Positions 52,489-61,464 of a stretch of 64,000 nucleotides of DNA are shown piece by piece. This DNA comes from Natrialba magadii ATCC 43099 (lineage in GTDB: Archaea > Halobacteriota > Halobacteria > Halobacteriales > Natrialbaceae). The notes below the pieces were generated by a model that was not told where the DNA came from, did not search any database, and saw only the letters and a program-made list of their open reading frames with translations. Every line of letters begins with the position of its first letter. Positions within the stretch are counted from its first letter, which is position 1. The stretch lies in NCBI RefSeq assembly GCF_000025625.1, contig NC_013922.1, positions 1,798,001 to 1,862,000 of the forward strand, read 5' to 3'. The position numbers were made by a program, and so were the translations under genes.

Positions 52489-53482
52489 ATGAAGAATGGT
52501 AAAGAGAAGCGGCCAAACAAGCAACCAAGGATCGGACGACGAGATGCTTTAAAAAAAGTTGGCGCAGCAGGCGTTATTGGCAGTGTCTCAATGATTCCGT
52601 TGGCTGATATTACAACTGCAGATTTGGGTGGTGACCCAGAATGGACTGAGTCATATGAAGATAATTCTGACGTTGACAGTATAACACACGAGACCAAAGT
52701 CGGTATTGGTGTGTCCGTAGAATACTATGGAAGCCATGTCAATAATGCTGGTAACTGGTTGCACGAATTCCGGATGAACTCCACTCACAGTGGACGTCGA
52801 AGACTCAGTGGTAATGACGAGTGGGAAAAAGAAGGGCTAGACACACGGATTAGGGACCACGAATTTACTGTTGACATTAATTCCTCTCTCAGCGATCCAA
52901 CAATATGGACTAGTGACGACCCTAGAAATCTGGGATGTACACCACCTCCGTCGGACCCGATCAACAATCCAGACTATAAGGAAGCAGCCGAAACAGCAGT
53001 CCAAGCAGCAGTCGGATCTCTTCACCCTGTTCTGTCAGGGGGGGATATTGGTTGCGAATATGGTTAATGCATTAGCTAACACTGACTCGCCCGATAGTGA
53101 GAATGGCATCGCAGAATATCAGTGGGAATACAATTCCAGTGATCGTCCTTTTGAGAGTTCGAGTTTTTTCCGCTGGTTCGTTGAGCAACACGATGGGTGT
53201 TATAACCTACGAGTCGATATTGACAGCAAGTGCAGTTCGCTAAGTGTTGGACAAGCACGGGTCGCAAGAACGCTTTCCGTTGAGCAACCAGTAGATCCAG
53301 GTTACTGTACACCTTCAGTGAGTACTGATCAACTCATTAAGGAGCTATCGCAAGAACACGAAGTTACTGAAGTACCTCAGCAGACGATTGAATCAAATCC
53401 GGAATTGGAGCGATTCGCAGATGGTGGTCCACTCTACCGACTCGCTCTTTCAGTTCGAAGTGAGCCACTCAATGAAGAATAG
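52489..53482 (+). pseudogene. Tat-exported protein interrupted by a frameshift
   Basis: The first part starts MKNGKEKRPNKQPRIGRRDA with a twin-arginine signal and runs to a stop at 53065-53067. A second frame continues the coding character to 53482 (GGILVANMVNALANTDS ... LYRLALSVRS). The switch occurs at seven Gs (53037-53043); with six, one continuous 330-residue ORF results. Either a real frameshift, slippage, or a sequencing error. Codon use is AT-rich compared with the rest of the window, suggesting transfer. A TATA-like box (TTATATTAG) lies about 35 bases upstream. Function unknown. Confidence 0.65.
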
Positions 53483-53522
53483 TCCATGAACATTATTCAT
53501 TGACAGACACTTAATACAGATA

Positions 53523-53948
53523 ATGGACAGAAGAAGTCTAATTCATACGGCTGTGGGTGCATCATTTATACTGTCTGGTTGTCTCTCTCGATCAGACGGT
53601 AACAGTGAGACCGCAGGGACGGTACTGACTGAAGTCTCCATTGATAATACTGAACAAGAGGAGCACACAGTTGAGTTAGAGATTGAGTATGACGACAATA
53701 TCATTCACTCAGCGAGTCATACGATTGATGCCGCAGACGGGAATATAGCTGGCGGTAAAGAAGTATCACTTGACCTTCCAGAAGAGCCAGGGGAGTTTAT
53801 TATCCGGGCCACTGTGGATGGAAGAACTACCGAAGCAAATCTCACGACTCAATACACTGAAGGATGTATTCGGGTCCTACTCTTGATCAATGACGGCGGC
53901 GAGGCAGAAATATTCACAAATAACGCTGGAAGCGACTGCCTCGACTGA
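53523..53948 (+). CDS. Small lipoprotein of the AT-rich insert
   Basis: A 141-residue protein starting MDRRSLIHTAVGASFILSGC, a twin-arginine signal with lipobox. The mature beta-rich part (HTVELEIEYDDNIIHSASHTI) resembles small immunoglobulin-like domains, with a final Cys pair. It lies 40 bases after the frameshifted gene with the same AT-rich codon use; probably arrived together. Confidence 0.7.
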   Translation: MDRRSLIHTAVGASFILSGCLSRSDGNSETAGTVLTEVSIDNTEQEEHTVELEIEYDDNIIHSASHTIDAADGNIAGGKEVSLDLPEEPGEFIIRATVDGRTTEANLTTQYTEGCIRVLLLINDGGEAEIFTNNAGSDCLD

Positions 53949-53960
53949 AGGTATTCTACA

Positions 53961-54524
53961 CTAACATTCCTTGAGCGGAAACCGCGCAACCGTCGAGTAC
54001 TCCGGTCCCTCATCTGTGAGCGTACTCTCGGTCAGCCGAACCTCCTCGACGCGGGCTTCACCAATCGTTGGCGCTCGCTCGCGGACGAGCTCCTGCACCA
54101 ACTCCTTCCCGCCCGCGTGCTCCATGCGCGCGAGCGTGACGTGCGGCGTGAACTCGTGTGACTCCGCCTCGAACCCCATCGCCGTCGTCCGCTCCTCGAT
54201 GGCCTCGTGCAGGGCCGCCAGTTCGTCGCCACCCGTTTCGGTCCCAAGCCAGAGCACGCTGATGTACTCCAAATCGGGGAAGACGCCGAGTCCACCGTAG
54301 CGGACGGTGAAGGGTGAAACATCCGCCTCGTCGACCGCCGTCTCGAGTTCGGACTCGAGTTGGGAAAGCTGGCCCTCCTCGACGTCGCCGAGGAACTTCA
54401 GCGTCACGTGGGCCTGCTCGGGGTCAGTGAAGGTGAGGCCGCTCGCGTCGCTGAACTCGTCCTGGAGGTCGGCAACCGCGTTCGCGAGGTCGGCCGGAAG
54501 GTCGACGCTGACGAAGAGTCGCAT
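53961..54524 (-). CDS. thpR: RNA 2',3'-cyclic phosphodiesterase
   Basis: A 187-residue 2H phosphoesterase. It begins MRLFVSVDLPADLANAV and carries both catalytic motifs, HVTLKFLG (about residue 39) and HVTLARM. It opens 2',3'-cyclic phosphates in RNA and was first described as 2'-5' RNA ligase. It is full-length, and the core genome codon use returns here. It converges with the AT-rich insert. Confidence 0.92.
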   Translation of the reverse strand: MRLFVSVDLPADLANAVADLQDEFSDASGLTFTDPEQAHVTLKFLGDVEEGQLSQLESELETAVDEADVSPFTVRYGGLGVFPDLEYISVLWLGTETGGDELAALHEAIEERTTAMGFEAESHEFTPHVTLARMEHAGGKELVQELVRERAPTIGEARVEEVRLTESTLTDEGPEYSTVARFPLKEC

Positions 54525-54657
54525 ACCGGATGGTTCGACGGCGAACTACTCAATGGTGGCGACGCCTGACGACGGCGATGGTGAGGAGGGCAATATGTAA
54601 CGAGCCGTCTGTTCCCGGGTCGCAGCCCTTAACAGTCGTCGTCGCCACATTCAACCA

Positions 54658-55527
54658 ATGACTGACCGAGAGGGAGACGGAACCGGAGACGACTCTCGCG
54701 ACCATCGCTTCTCCGAAGGAGAGGGGTTCAGCGACCCCTACGACGAGTTCGACCTCGACCCGCCGGAACTGGACGTCGACCCCTCGAAGGTCGACCCGGT
54801 CGACTCCCGCGTCGTCGCCGACACGCTCGACAGCCAGCAGATCGCAAGCGACGACGTCGACGCCACGGAACTGCTCGACGTCGGCCTGAGCTACATGCAG
54901 ATCAACCGCTACGAGCAGGCGACCGACGCCTTCGAGCGGACCGCCCAGTACGCAGAGGACGAGCGACTCGAGCAGGAAGCTTGGGTCAACAAGGGCGTCG
55001 CTCACGCCGAACTCGAGGAGTGGGACGAGGCGATCGGTGCCCACCGAGAGGCCCTGGATATCGACGCCGAGAGCGAACACGCTGCGACGGCCGAGACAAA
55101 CCTCGCCTACGCCCTCTGGGAGTTTGGTGAGACCGCACAGGCGCTCGAACACGCCGAGCGAGCCGTCGAGATCGACGAGCGCTTCGCCGAGGGCTGGTTC
55201 AACCGCGCCTTCTTCCTCTCAGAGCGCGGCCTCTCCGAGGAGGCCCTGCAGTGTATCGACAACGCGATCCGACTCGGGCTTCGAAACGCCAAGATCCTCG
55301 AGGAGAAAGCCGAAATTCTCGAAGATCTCGGCGAGTACGACGAGGCCGAAGAGATCGCCGAGGAGGCCAACGAACTGCGCGAGCGCGCCGAACAGCAGAT
55401 GATGGAGGATCGTCGAGAAATGGAGGGCCAGCCGACCGGTGCGGGCGGCGGTGCAACCGATCCCGCAGGCGACATCGCCGACCCCGGCCGCGAAGCCGAC
55501 CGCGACAGCGAGTGGGAACTCGAGTAA
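54658..55527 (+). CDS. Tetratricopeptide repeat protein
   Basis: A 289-residue cytoplasmic protein. The acidic first 65 residues are followed by five or six TPR units from about residue 75 (ELLDVGLSYMQINRYEQATD, AWVNKGVAHAELEEWDEAIG, AETNLAYALWEFGETAQALE, GWFNRAFFLSERGLSEEALQ, ILEEKAEILEDLGEYDEAEE). It is probably a protein-protein adaptor. The DUF424 gene follows by 21 bases on the same strand, so the two are probably co-transcribed. Confidence 0.85.
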   Translation: MTDREGDGTGDDSRDHRFSEGEGFSDPYDEFDLDPPELDVDPSKVDPVDSRVVADTLDSQQIASDDVDATELLDVGLSYMQINRYEQATDAFERTAQYAEDERLEQEAWVNKGVAHAELEEWDEAIGAHREALDIDAESEHAATAETNLAYALWEFGETAQALEHAERAVEIDERFAEGWFNRAFFLSERGLSEEALQCIDNAIRLGLRNAKILEEKAEILEDLGEYDEAEEIAEEANELRERAEQQMMEDRREMEGQPTGAGGGATDPAGDIADPGREADRDSEWELE

Positions 55528-55548
55528 CAGAGTGAGACGAGACGACGC

Positions 55549-55842
55549 ATGATCATCAACGAACGCCAGACACAGGAGGGGTTACTCGTTGCGGTCTGTG
55601 ACAGCGATGCCCTCGGTGAGACGTTCGAAGGCGACGACCTCTCGCTGACCGTCACGGAGGAGTTCTACGGCGGCGACGAGGCGGACGAGGATGCCGTTAT
55701 CGACAGTCTCGCGCGGGCGGACGTGGCTAACATCGTCGGCACCCGATCGGTCGAACTCGCGATCGAGGCGGGCTTCATCGACGAGGCGAACGTGCTCGAG
55801 GTCGGCGAGACCCACCACGCGCAGTTGTTGCGGATGTACTGA
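55549..55842 (+). CDS. DUF424-family protein
   Basis: A 97-residue protein starting MIINERQTQEGLLVAVCDSD, with YGGDEADEDAVIDSLARADV and ANVLEVGETHHAQLL, the pattern of archaeal DUF424 proteins. It is encoded just after the TPR gene. Function is not established. Confidence 0.85.
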   Translation: MIINERQTQEGLLVAVCDSDALGETFEGDDLSLTVTEEFYGGDEADEDAVIDSLARADVANIVGTRSVELAIEAGFIDEANVLEVGETHHAQLLRMY

Positions 55843-55941
55843 GCGGGGAACCGATCGCAGCGAATCGGACGAGAGACCGGTCTATTCACACCACGCCGGT
55901 GGCGGGAAAATGTTTTTGTCGTATCACGCTGAGGTCGAAAT

Positions 55942-56946
55942 ATGAAGCTCCAGCAGGTCCCACTTCTCGCGCATATCCACAAGCCGGAGTACACCGGTGA
56001 GAATCGGTGTCTCCCCTGTACGATCGTCAACCTCGTCATCGCGGGCATACTCGCCGTCGCCGCCGCGGTGGTCTCGCCGCTACTCGCAATCGTCGTCGTC
56101 GCTCTCTCGGTTACCGCAATCGCCTTGCGTGGCTACCTCGTTCCCGGCACACCGTCGCTGACGAAGCGATACTTCCCTGACTGGCTTCTGGCGAAATTCG
56201 ACAAAGAACCCGAACCGGGTGCGGGAACACTCGTTGCAGAAGATGGATCGACCACCAGTGCCGGTGCGACGACCACACCGTCCGATACCGACGCCGACAC
56301 CGGTTCCGGCGCTGAACCCGGCCACACCGCCGGCGAGCCACTCAATCCAGAGCGGTGGTTACTCGAGTACGATCTCGTCGTTCCGTGTTCACGGACTGGT
56401 GGGGATGGCGAAGGGGCTGAAGCGTCTGAGGGGGCTGAAGGGGCTGAAGGGGCTGAAGGGGTTGAAGGAGCGAAAAATGCTGAAGATGGCGAAGCGGACG
56501 ATCTCTGTCTGACCGAGGAACTCGAGAACACCTGGCGAGTCGCTATCGACGAGCGCCGGGACGGTGATCGAGTCACACAGGTCGGGACGTTTTTCGATGT
56601 CGATCAGTCGGCAGTGACGGTGGAGCAGGCCGACGGCCCGGACCAGCCAGTTCGAGCGCTCATCGAGGGTCGGCTTGCTGCGCAGTGGGAGTCCGACGCG
56701 GCACTGCTGGCCGATCTGGGGAGTATGCACGTACTCGCAGAACGGGTACCGGAATGGCCGGCGCTCTCGCTCGAACAGCGCAGTCAGCTCGCGAACGGGC
56801 TGCGGGCGTTCGTCGAGGAGTGTCCAAGCTGTACGGGTGAGATTTCGCTCGACGAGGAGACTGTCGAATCCTGCTGTCGGTCCTATCAGGTGTACGCGAT
56901 TACGTGCAACGACTGTGAATCGCGGCTGCTCGAAGTCAGACAGTAA
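55942..56946 (+). CDS. Membrane protein with C-terminal zinc ribbon
   Basis: A 334-residue protein. Two helices span about residues 26-65 (IVNLVIAGILAVAAAVVSPL, LLAIVVVALSVTAIAL). A low-complexity acidic linker contains a Gly-Ala-Glu repeat made by tandem GGGGCTGAA units near 56410-56460. The C-terminal domain ends with a likely zinc site: ECPSCTGE, SCC, TCNDCES. The zinc ribbon would face the cytoplasm. Function unknown. Confidence 0.7.
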   Translation: MKLQQVPLLAHIHKPEYTGENRCLPCTIVNLVIAGILAVAAAVVSPLLAIVVVALSVTAIALRGYLVPGTPSLTKRYFPDWLLAKFDKEPEPGAGTLVAEDGSTTSAGATTTPSDTDADTGSGAEPGHTAGEPLNPERWLLEYDLVVPCSRTGGDGEGAEASEGAEGAEGAEGVEGAKNAEDGEADDLCLTEELENTWRVAIDERRDGDRVTQVGTFFDVDQSAVTVEQADGPDQPVRALIEGRLAAQWESDAALLADLGSMHVLAERVPEWPALSLEQRSQLANGLRAFVEECPSCTGEISLDEETVESCCRSYQVYAITCNDCESRLLEVRQ

Positions 56947-57210
56947 GCAGAGTCGGTGACCCTACTGGTTGGGCAGTGTGCTCATCTCGCTAAGCGTGTG
57001 ATATAGAACCACGGCAGGTAGCCACACCACCATCGACTGCGCCATACAGCAGCGTTGTGCCTGCCGGTGCGGACGGAGCCAGGGGCAGCAACGTACTGGG
57101 ACATGCTTCCCCACCGTTCGTTCTGTGTCGTCTTCAGCTCCACCGATTGTTCTGTATCGTATTCAACTCACGAGCATCTGCGGCGGCCACGATACTGGCA
57201 GGTCGCATCC

Positions 57211-57218
57211 ATTATACC
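57211..57218 (+). promoter_or_regulatory. TATA box of the beta-propeller gene
   Basis: ATTATACC, centred 28 bases before the GTG at 57242, supports that start and a leaderless transcript. Confidence 0.55.
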
Positions 57219-57241
57219 GATTCAGTCAGTACGCACCCACA

Positions 57242-58552
57242 GTGACAGAATGGACTCAGTGCGAGGGCGACGAGCAACGCTCGGGTGTCCGGCGAGCCGT
57301 CTCCGACCCCGTCCGCGTCGAAGCGGGGTGGACAGCCGACCTCGTCGGCACTGTTGGCCCGCCGGTTCTCGACCGCGATACCGTCTTCGTCGGAACGGAC
57401 CGAGGGAACTGCTATGCGTTCGACCGTGAGACGGGACGACGACGCTGGGTCGTCGAGACGATGACTGCGACCGACACCGCGCCCGTTCGCACGCGCGACC
57501 GCCTGTTTTTCGGAACCACGGACGGGACGATTCACGCCGTGGACCCCGCCACCGGCGAGCAGTACTGGCAACTCGAGTTACCAACCTCGCTCACAACGCC
57601 CCTTCTGTATGCGGACGGAGATCTGTACGCCGGCCACGAGGACGGCCTCACCGCGATTGCGACCGCGGCTGGCGACGAGGTGGAAGCGTTCGATCTGGAC
57701 GGCGACAATGGGGAGGCAGTTGAAGAGCCCGGAACCGTCCGCTGGACGGTCGAGACCGACACGCCGGTGACGGGAGCGCCGGTTATCGCGAGACCGCCGG
57801 AGACGGGACGGGAACGAGCACCGCTGCAGGAGCAAACGGCAAGACCGTCGTTCGACGCCGAACTCGAGCCCGAGAGCGACCAGAATCTCGGACAGGAACT
57901 CGACGGCAGTATGGAGCTGAACGACAGCATCGACATCGACACCGAGAGCGATGAACCCTGGGACTCGCCGCGCATCTACGCTGCGACGGCCGACGAGCAC
58001 GTACACTGTCTCGCGAGCGACGACGGTGAAGGCATCTGGACTGCACCCACCAACGATGTCGCGACGAACGCACTCACAGTCGCCGACGGCCGCGTCTACG
58101 TCGCCGACGCCGGTGGCACACTGCTCGCGTTGAACGCCGGCACCGGCCAGACCTGGTTCACCTACACGATCACCGGCGGCTTCACCTCGAGTGCAACCGT
58201 TCTCACCGACGAAGGAACGACACTCGTCGGCGCGAACGACGGCTACGCCCACGTCACAGACACGACCTTCGGCCGGCGCAAACTGCGCGGCTGGCTCTTC
58301 TCGAAAAAAGGCGTTGCCCTCGACGGCGAGGTCCAGGCAAGCCCCGTCGTCGCCGGCGACGTGCTCTGCGTTGGCGACACGACCGGCTCGCTCTACGGCC
58401 TGGATCTCACCGACGACTGTGACCATCTCTGGCACCACGGCTTCGAGGACCCCATCACGGCCACACCGGCAGTCGGTGACGGGGAACTGTTCGTTGGAAC
58501 CGGTGACCGGCTAGTGCAACTCGAGTGGAGCGACGAGTTGTCGCTGCCCTGA
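57242..58552 (+). CDS. PQQ-type beta-propeller protein
   Basis: A 436-residue protein made of PQQ-like blades: PPVLDRDTVFVGTDRGNCYA FDRETG, DRLFFGTTDGTIHAVDPATG, ALTVADGRVYVADAGGTLLA and ASPVVAGDVLCVGDTTGSLY among others. An acidic loop (about residues 185-250) interrupts the propeller. There is no signal peptide at the chosen GTG start, so it may be cytoplasmic. It could be a scaffold like BamB-type repeats; no quinone-dependent dehydrogenase motif is seen. The frame is open upstream, but the promoter argues for 57242. Confidence 0.8.
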   Translation: MTEWTQCEGDEQRSGVRRAVSDPVRVEAGWTADLVGTVGPPVLDRDTVFVGTDRGNCYAFDRETGRRRWVVETMTATDTAPVRTRDRLFFGTTDGTIHAVDPATGEQYWQLELPTSLTTPLLYADGDLYAGHEDGLTAIATAAGDEVEAFDLDGDNGEAVEEPGTVRWTVETDTPVTGAPVIARPPETGRERAPLQEQTARPSFDAELEPESDQNLGQELDGSMELNDSIDIDTESDEPWDSPRIYAATADEHVHCLASDDGEGIWTAPTNDVATNALTVADGRVYVADAGGTLLALNAGTGQTWFTYTITGGFTSSATVLTDEGTTLVGANDGYAHVTDTTFGRRKLRGWLFSKKGVALDGEVQASPVVAGDVLCVGDTTGSLYGLDLTDDCDHLWHHGFEDPITATPAVGDGELFVGTGDRLVQLEWSDELSLP

Positions 58553-58597
58553 GTTTGTAGCCTCTACGCTGATTCTGCGTTAGTACTATGCTGCAGT

Positions 58598-58835
58598 TGC
58601 TGTGAGACGGTGCTGTTGTGGCTGTGCTGCTGTGTTGCCATTGGTGCTGCTGTGCTGCTGTGTTGCCATTGGTGCTGCTGTGTTGCTGTGCTGCCATTGC
58701 TGCTGCTGTGTTGCTGCTGTGCTGCTGTGTTGCCATTGGTGCTGCTGTGCTGCTGTGCTGCTGTGTTGCTGCTGTGCTGCTGTGTTGCCATTGGTGCTGC
58801 TGTGTTGCTGTTGCTATGTTGCTGCTGCTGTTGCT
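58598..58835. repeat. Low-complexity CTG/GTT repeat tract
   Basis: About 240 bases of TGCTGCTGTG and TGTTGCCATTGGTGCTGC units in irregular higher-order repeats of roughly 20-40 bases. The predicted product is nearly pure Cys/Ala/Leu/Val on plus and Gln/His/Ser/Asn/Ala on minus. Neither looks like a real haloarchaeal protein. It sits between the propeller gene and the radA promoter. Confidence 0.85.
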
Positions 58836-58950
58836 GGAGCCCAATCTGAACAGACGACCGTCCACCGCATCGTACATAACTGTTCAGTAACCAGAATTGT
58901 CACCCCGACGGCTGCTGCCACTTTCACTTTCACTCCCCTGTTAACGAGGG

Positions 58951-58957
58951 TTTATGG
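58951..58957 (+). promoter_or_regulatory. TATA box of radA
   Basis: TTTATGG, centred about 27 bases before the radA ATG, predicts a leaderless mRNA. Confidence 0.6.
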
Positions 58958-58980
58958 GGTGTCCACAATAACGAAGAAGT

Positions 58981-60012
58981 ATGGCAGACGCAGACCTCGA
59001 GACACTCCCGGGCGTCGGACCGGCAACCGCAGACAAACTCCACGACGCAGGCTTCGATTCCTTCCAGAGCCTCGCCGTCGCTTCTCCCTCTGAACTCTCG
59101 AACACCGCGGACGTCGGCGAATCGACGGCCGCAGATATCGTCAACGCCGCACGTGACGCCGCCGACGTCGGTGGCTTCGAAACCGGCTCGACCGTACTCG
59201 AGCGACGGAACGAGATCGGCAAACTGAGCTGGCAGATCGACGAAGTCGACGAACTCCTCGGCGGCGGTATCGAAACCCAGTCGATCACCGAAGTGTACGG
59301 TGAGTTCGGCTCCGGAAAGTCCCAGGTCACCCACCAGATGGCCGTCAACGTCCAGCTTCCGAAGGAAGTCGGTGGCCTCCACGGCGCCGCGATGTTCATC
59401 GACTCCGAGGACACCTTCCGACCGGAACGGATCGACGACATGGTCCGCGGCCTCCCCGAGGAAGCGATCAACGCCGCACTCGAGGACCGCGAAATCGAGG
59501 GCTCGGCTGGTGACGAGGATGCGGTCGACGAACTCGTCGACGACGTGCTCGACAAGATCCACGTCGCGAAGGCGTTCAACTCCAACCACCAGATGCTGCT
59601 TGCCGAGAAGGCGAAGGAACTGGCGAGTGAGCACGAGGAGGCCGAGTATCCGATCCGCCTCCTCTGTGTCGACTCGCTGACCGCTCACTTCCGTGCAGAG
59701 TACGTCGGTCGTGGTGAACTCGCAGAGCGCCAGCAGAAACTCAACAAGCACCTGCACGACCTCGACAAGGTCGGAAACCTCTACAACACGTCCGTTATCG
59801 TGACGAACCAGGTTGCCTCGAACCCGGACTCGTTCTTCGGCGACCCAACGCAGCCGATCGGTGGCAACATTCTGGGCCACAAGTCGACGTTCCGGATGTA
59901 CCTTCGCAAGTCCAAGGGTGACAAGCGGATCGTTCGTCTGGTCGACGCACCGAACCTCGCCGACGGCGAGGCGGTCATGCGCGTTCAGGACGAAGGGCTG
60001 AAACCAGAGTAA
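58981..60012 (+). CDS. radA: DNA repair and recombination protein RadA
   Basis: A 343-residue archaeal RecA/Rad51 recombinase. The N-terminal helix-hairpin-helix domain ([17 protein letters not shown]) is followed by Walker A GEFGSGKS (107-114), Walker [13 protein letters not shown] and the DNA-binding loops ([20 protein letters not shown]). It forms filaments on single-stranded DNA for homologous pairing. Full-length, with an intact ATP site; monocistronic. Confidence 0.97.
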   Translation: MADADLETLPGVGPATADKLHDAGFDSFQSLAVASPSELSNTADVGESTAADIVNAARDAADVGGFETGSTVLERRNEIGKLSWQIDEVDELLGGGIETQSITEVYGEFGSGKSQVTHQMAVNVQLPKEVGGLHGAAMFIDSEDTFRPERIDDMVRGLPEEAINAALEDREIEGSAGDEDAVDELVDDVLDKIHVAKAFNSNHQMLLAEKAKELASEHEEAEYPIRLLCVDSLTAHFRAEYVGRGELAERQQKLNKHLHDLDKVGNLYNTSVIVTNQVASNPDSFFGDPTQPIGGNILGHKSTFRMYLRKSKGDKRIVRLVDAPNLADGEAVMRVQDEGLKPE

Positions 60013-60108
60013 GCGGCGTCGCAGTCACACCAATACACTCACTGTAGCCCGTTTTAGCCGTATTTCGTCACTCTCTATCTCTCTCCCTCGTTCTGTGGAG
60101 CGACAGCA

Positions 60109-60297
60109 CTACTGCTCGGCAGCGTTGTCGGATTCTGCAAGTTGTCGGTGGTACTCGCCTCTCCCCACGTGAAGGAGAATCAGCACTGAACCGAGAAACA
60201 GCGGCCAAAGCATCGGGATGACGAGGACGAATATCGAGACCTGAATGGAGGCGAGCAAGAGGAGGATATCCTGCTGTCTGGTACGGGGAGTAGCCAT
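60109..60297 (-). CDS. Small membrane protein
   Basis: A 62-residue protein: MATPRTRQQDILLLLASIQV, then a hydrophobic pair of helices (VFVLVIPMLWPLFLGSVLIL-like) and a charged tail (GRGEYHRQLAESDN). ATTGATTTTTCCC about 27 bases before its ATG is a good TATA box. It converges with radA. Function unknown. Confidence 0.6.
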   Translation of the reverse strand: MATPRTRQQDILLLLASIQVSIFVLVIPMLWPLFLGSVLILLHVGRGEYHRQLAESDNAAEQ

Positions 60298-60496
60298 ACA
60301 ACGAGGTTCACGTCAGGGGAAAAATCAATTCCGAATACAACTTCACTCCGTGGCGGCCGGAATGCGGGAAGCGAGTCAAATAGGAATCGAAGGCGGAACC
60401 AACGTCGTATTTGCCTGCTCAGCCACAGCCACAGTCGCAGTCACAACCGCAAGACAATCGCAACCGCAACCGCCGCCCGAGGTCACTCCCAGCTAC

Positions 60497-60928
60497 TTAC
60501 TCGTCGTCCTCGGTCGTCGTCTTCTCCACGTCGAGTTCCCCCTGATAAATCTCCGCCCCATCCTGGGCAACCTTCTCTGCGAGCACCGCACACTTGACCC
60601 GCATCGGAGAGATGTCGACGCCGAGCATGTCGATCACGTCGTCGCGGTCCATCTCCAGGAGTTCATCGATGGTCTTTCCGCGGAGTTCACTCGAGAGCAT
60701 GCTGGCTGAGGCCTGGCTGATCGCACAGCCGTCGCCGGAGAATGCGACGCGTTCGATCGTCTCCTTATCGCCGTCCTCAGCGAGTTTGACGTCCATCCGA
60801 ATCTCGTCGCCACACATCGGGTTCTCGCCGATGTGGGTAAACGTTGGATCCTCGAGTTGCCCGTAGTTGCGCGGGTTCTTGTAGTGGTCGAGGATCTGCT
60901 GTCGGTACATATCCGAGCCCAGTCCCAT
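60497..60928 (-). CDS. sufU: SufU-type iron-sulfur cluster assembly scaffold
   Basis: A 143-residue NifU/IscU-like protein with the three cluster cysteines: Cys39 (ENPMCGD), Cys68 (GDGCAIS) and Cys113 (VKCAVL). It starts MGLGSDMYRQQILDHYKNPR. SufU-type members have a zinc-dependent role with the desulfurase SufS. No sufBCD or sufS genes are in the window. Full-length. Confidence 0.9.
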   Translation of the reverse strand: MGLGSDMYRQQILDHYKNPRNYGQLEDPTFTHIGENPMCGDEIRMDVKLAEDGDKETIERVAFSGDGCAISQASASMLSSELRGKTIDELLEMDRDDVIDMLGVDISPMRVKCAVLAEKVAQDGAEIYQGELDVEKTTTEDDE

Positions 60929-61077
60929 TGGTGGGTGTGGCTATGCCAGTTATCTGTAAAAGGGTTCCGGGGCGGATGAACCGGACGCTCGGCGGCGAAC
61001 TGCGTAGACGGGAATGTGGACGCTGTTTGGAGGACACCATCGGCGAGAAAAACGGTTGCTGATCGAAAGCGATCCCG

Positions 61078-61344
61078 TTACGTCGATCCCTGGTCGCCGC
61101 CAGAGTCGATTGGGACTGGCGGATTGAGGTAGCAGGCATCGACGACGGCGAGAGAGCCGAAGAGCGCAGCGACAGCCAACAGCGGTGGCGTCGGAAGGCT
61201 CGTGACGGTCGCCACGATCAGTGCAACCGCGAACGCGACCGGAATAACGGCGAGCGTGACGTCGTACCGGTCGGCCGCGGCGAGAACGTCGACCAGAGCG
61301 TCGAACGGGTCCTGTTGTGGACTGCCAATGGGTTTCTCGTACAT
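61078..61344 (-). CDS. Small two-helix membrane protein
   Basis: An 88-residue protein starting MYEKPIGSPQQDPFDALVDV, with two helices (TLAVIPVAFAVALIVATVTS and PLLAVAALFGSLAVVDACYL) joined by a short turn, ending acidic. It resembles haloarchaeal small membrane proteins of unknown role. Confidence 0.6.
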   Translation of the reverse strand: MYEKPIGSPQQDPFDALVDVLAAADRYDVTLAVIPVAFAVALIVATVTSLPTPPLLAVAALFGSLAVVDACYLNPPVPIDSGGDQGST

Positions 61345-61399
61345 TGTTCTCACCTCGGCGTCGGTGACTAGCGTCGCCTAAATCAAAAACGCTGTGCCA

Positions 61400-61422
61400 G
61401 TTGTAGTTGTAGTTGTAGTTGT
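61400..61422. repeat. GTTGTA hexanucleotide repeat
   Basis: About four copies of GTTGTA between the small membrane protein gene and the HD gene. Confidence 0.8.
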
Positions 61423-61464
61423 CAGACGTGCTGAACAGTCACCGAAAGGAACCAAACCGACTCG

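Noticed and set aside
58602-59093. Cys/Leu/Val-rich plus-strand ORFs and a Gln/His/Ser-rich minus-strand ORF
   Set aside because: They are translations of the low-complexity repeat tract; the compositions are unlike haloarchaeal proteins and the frames run into unrelated sequence.
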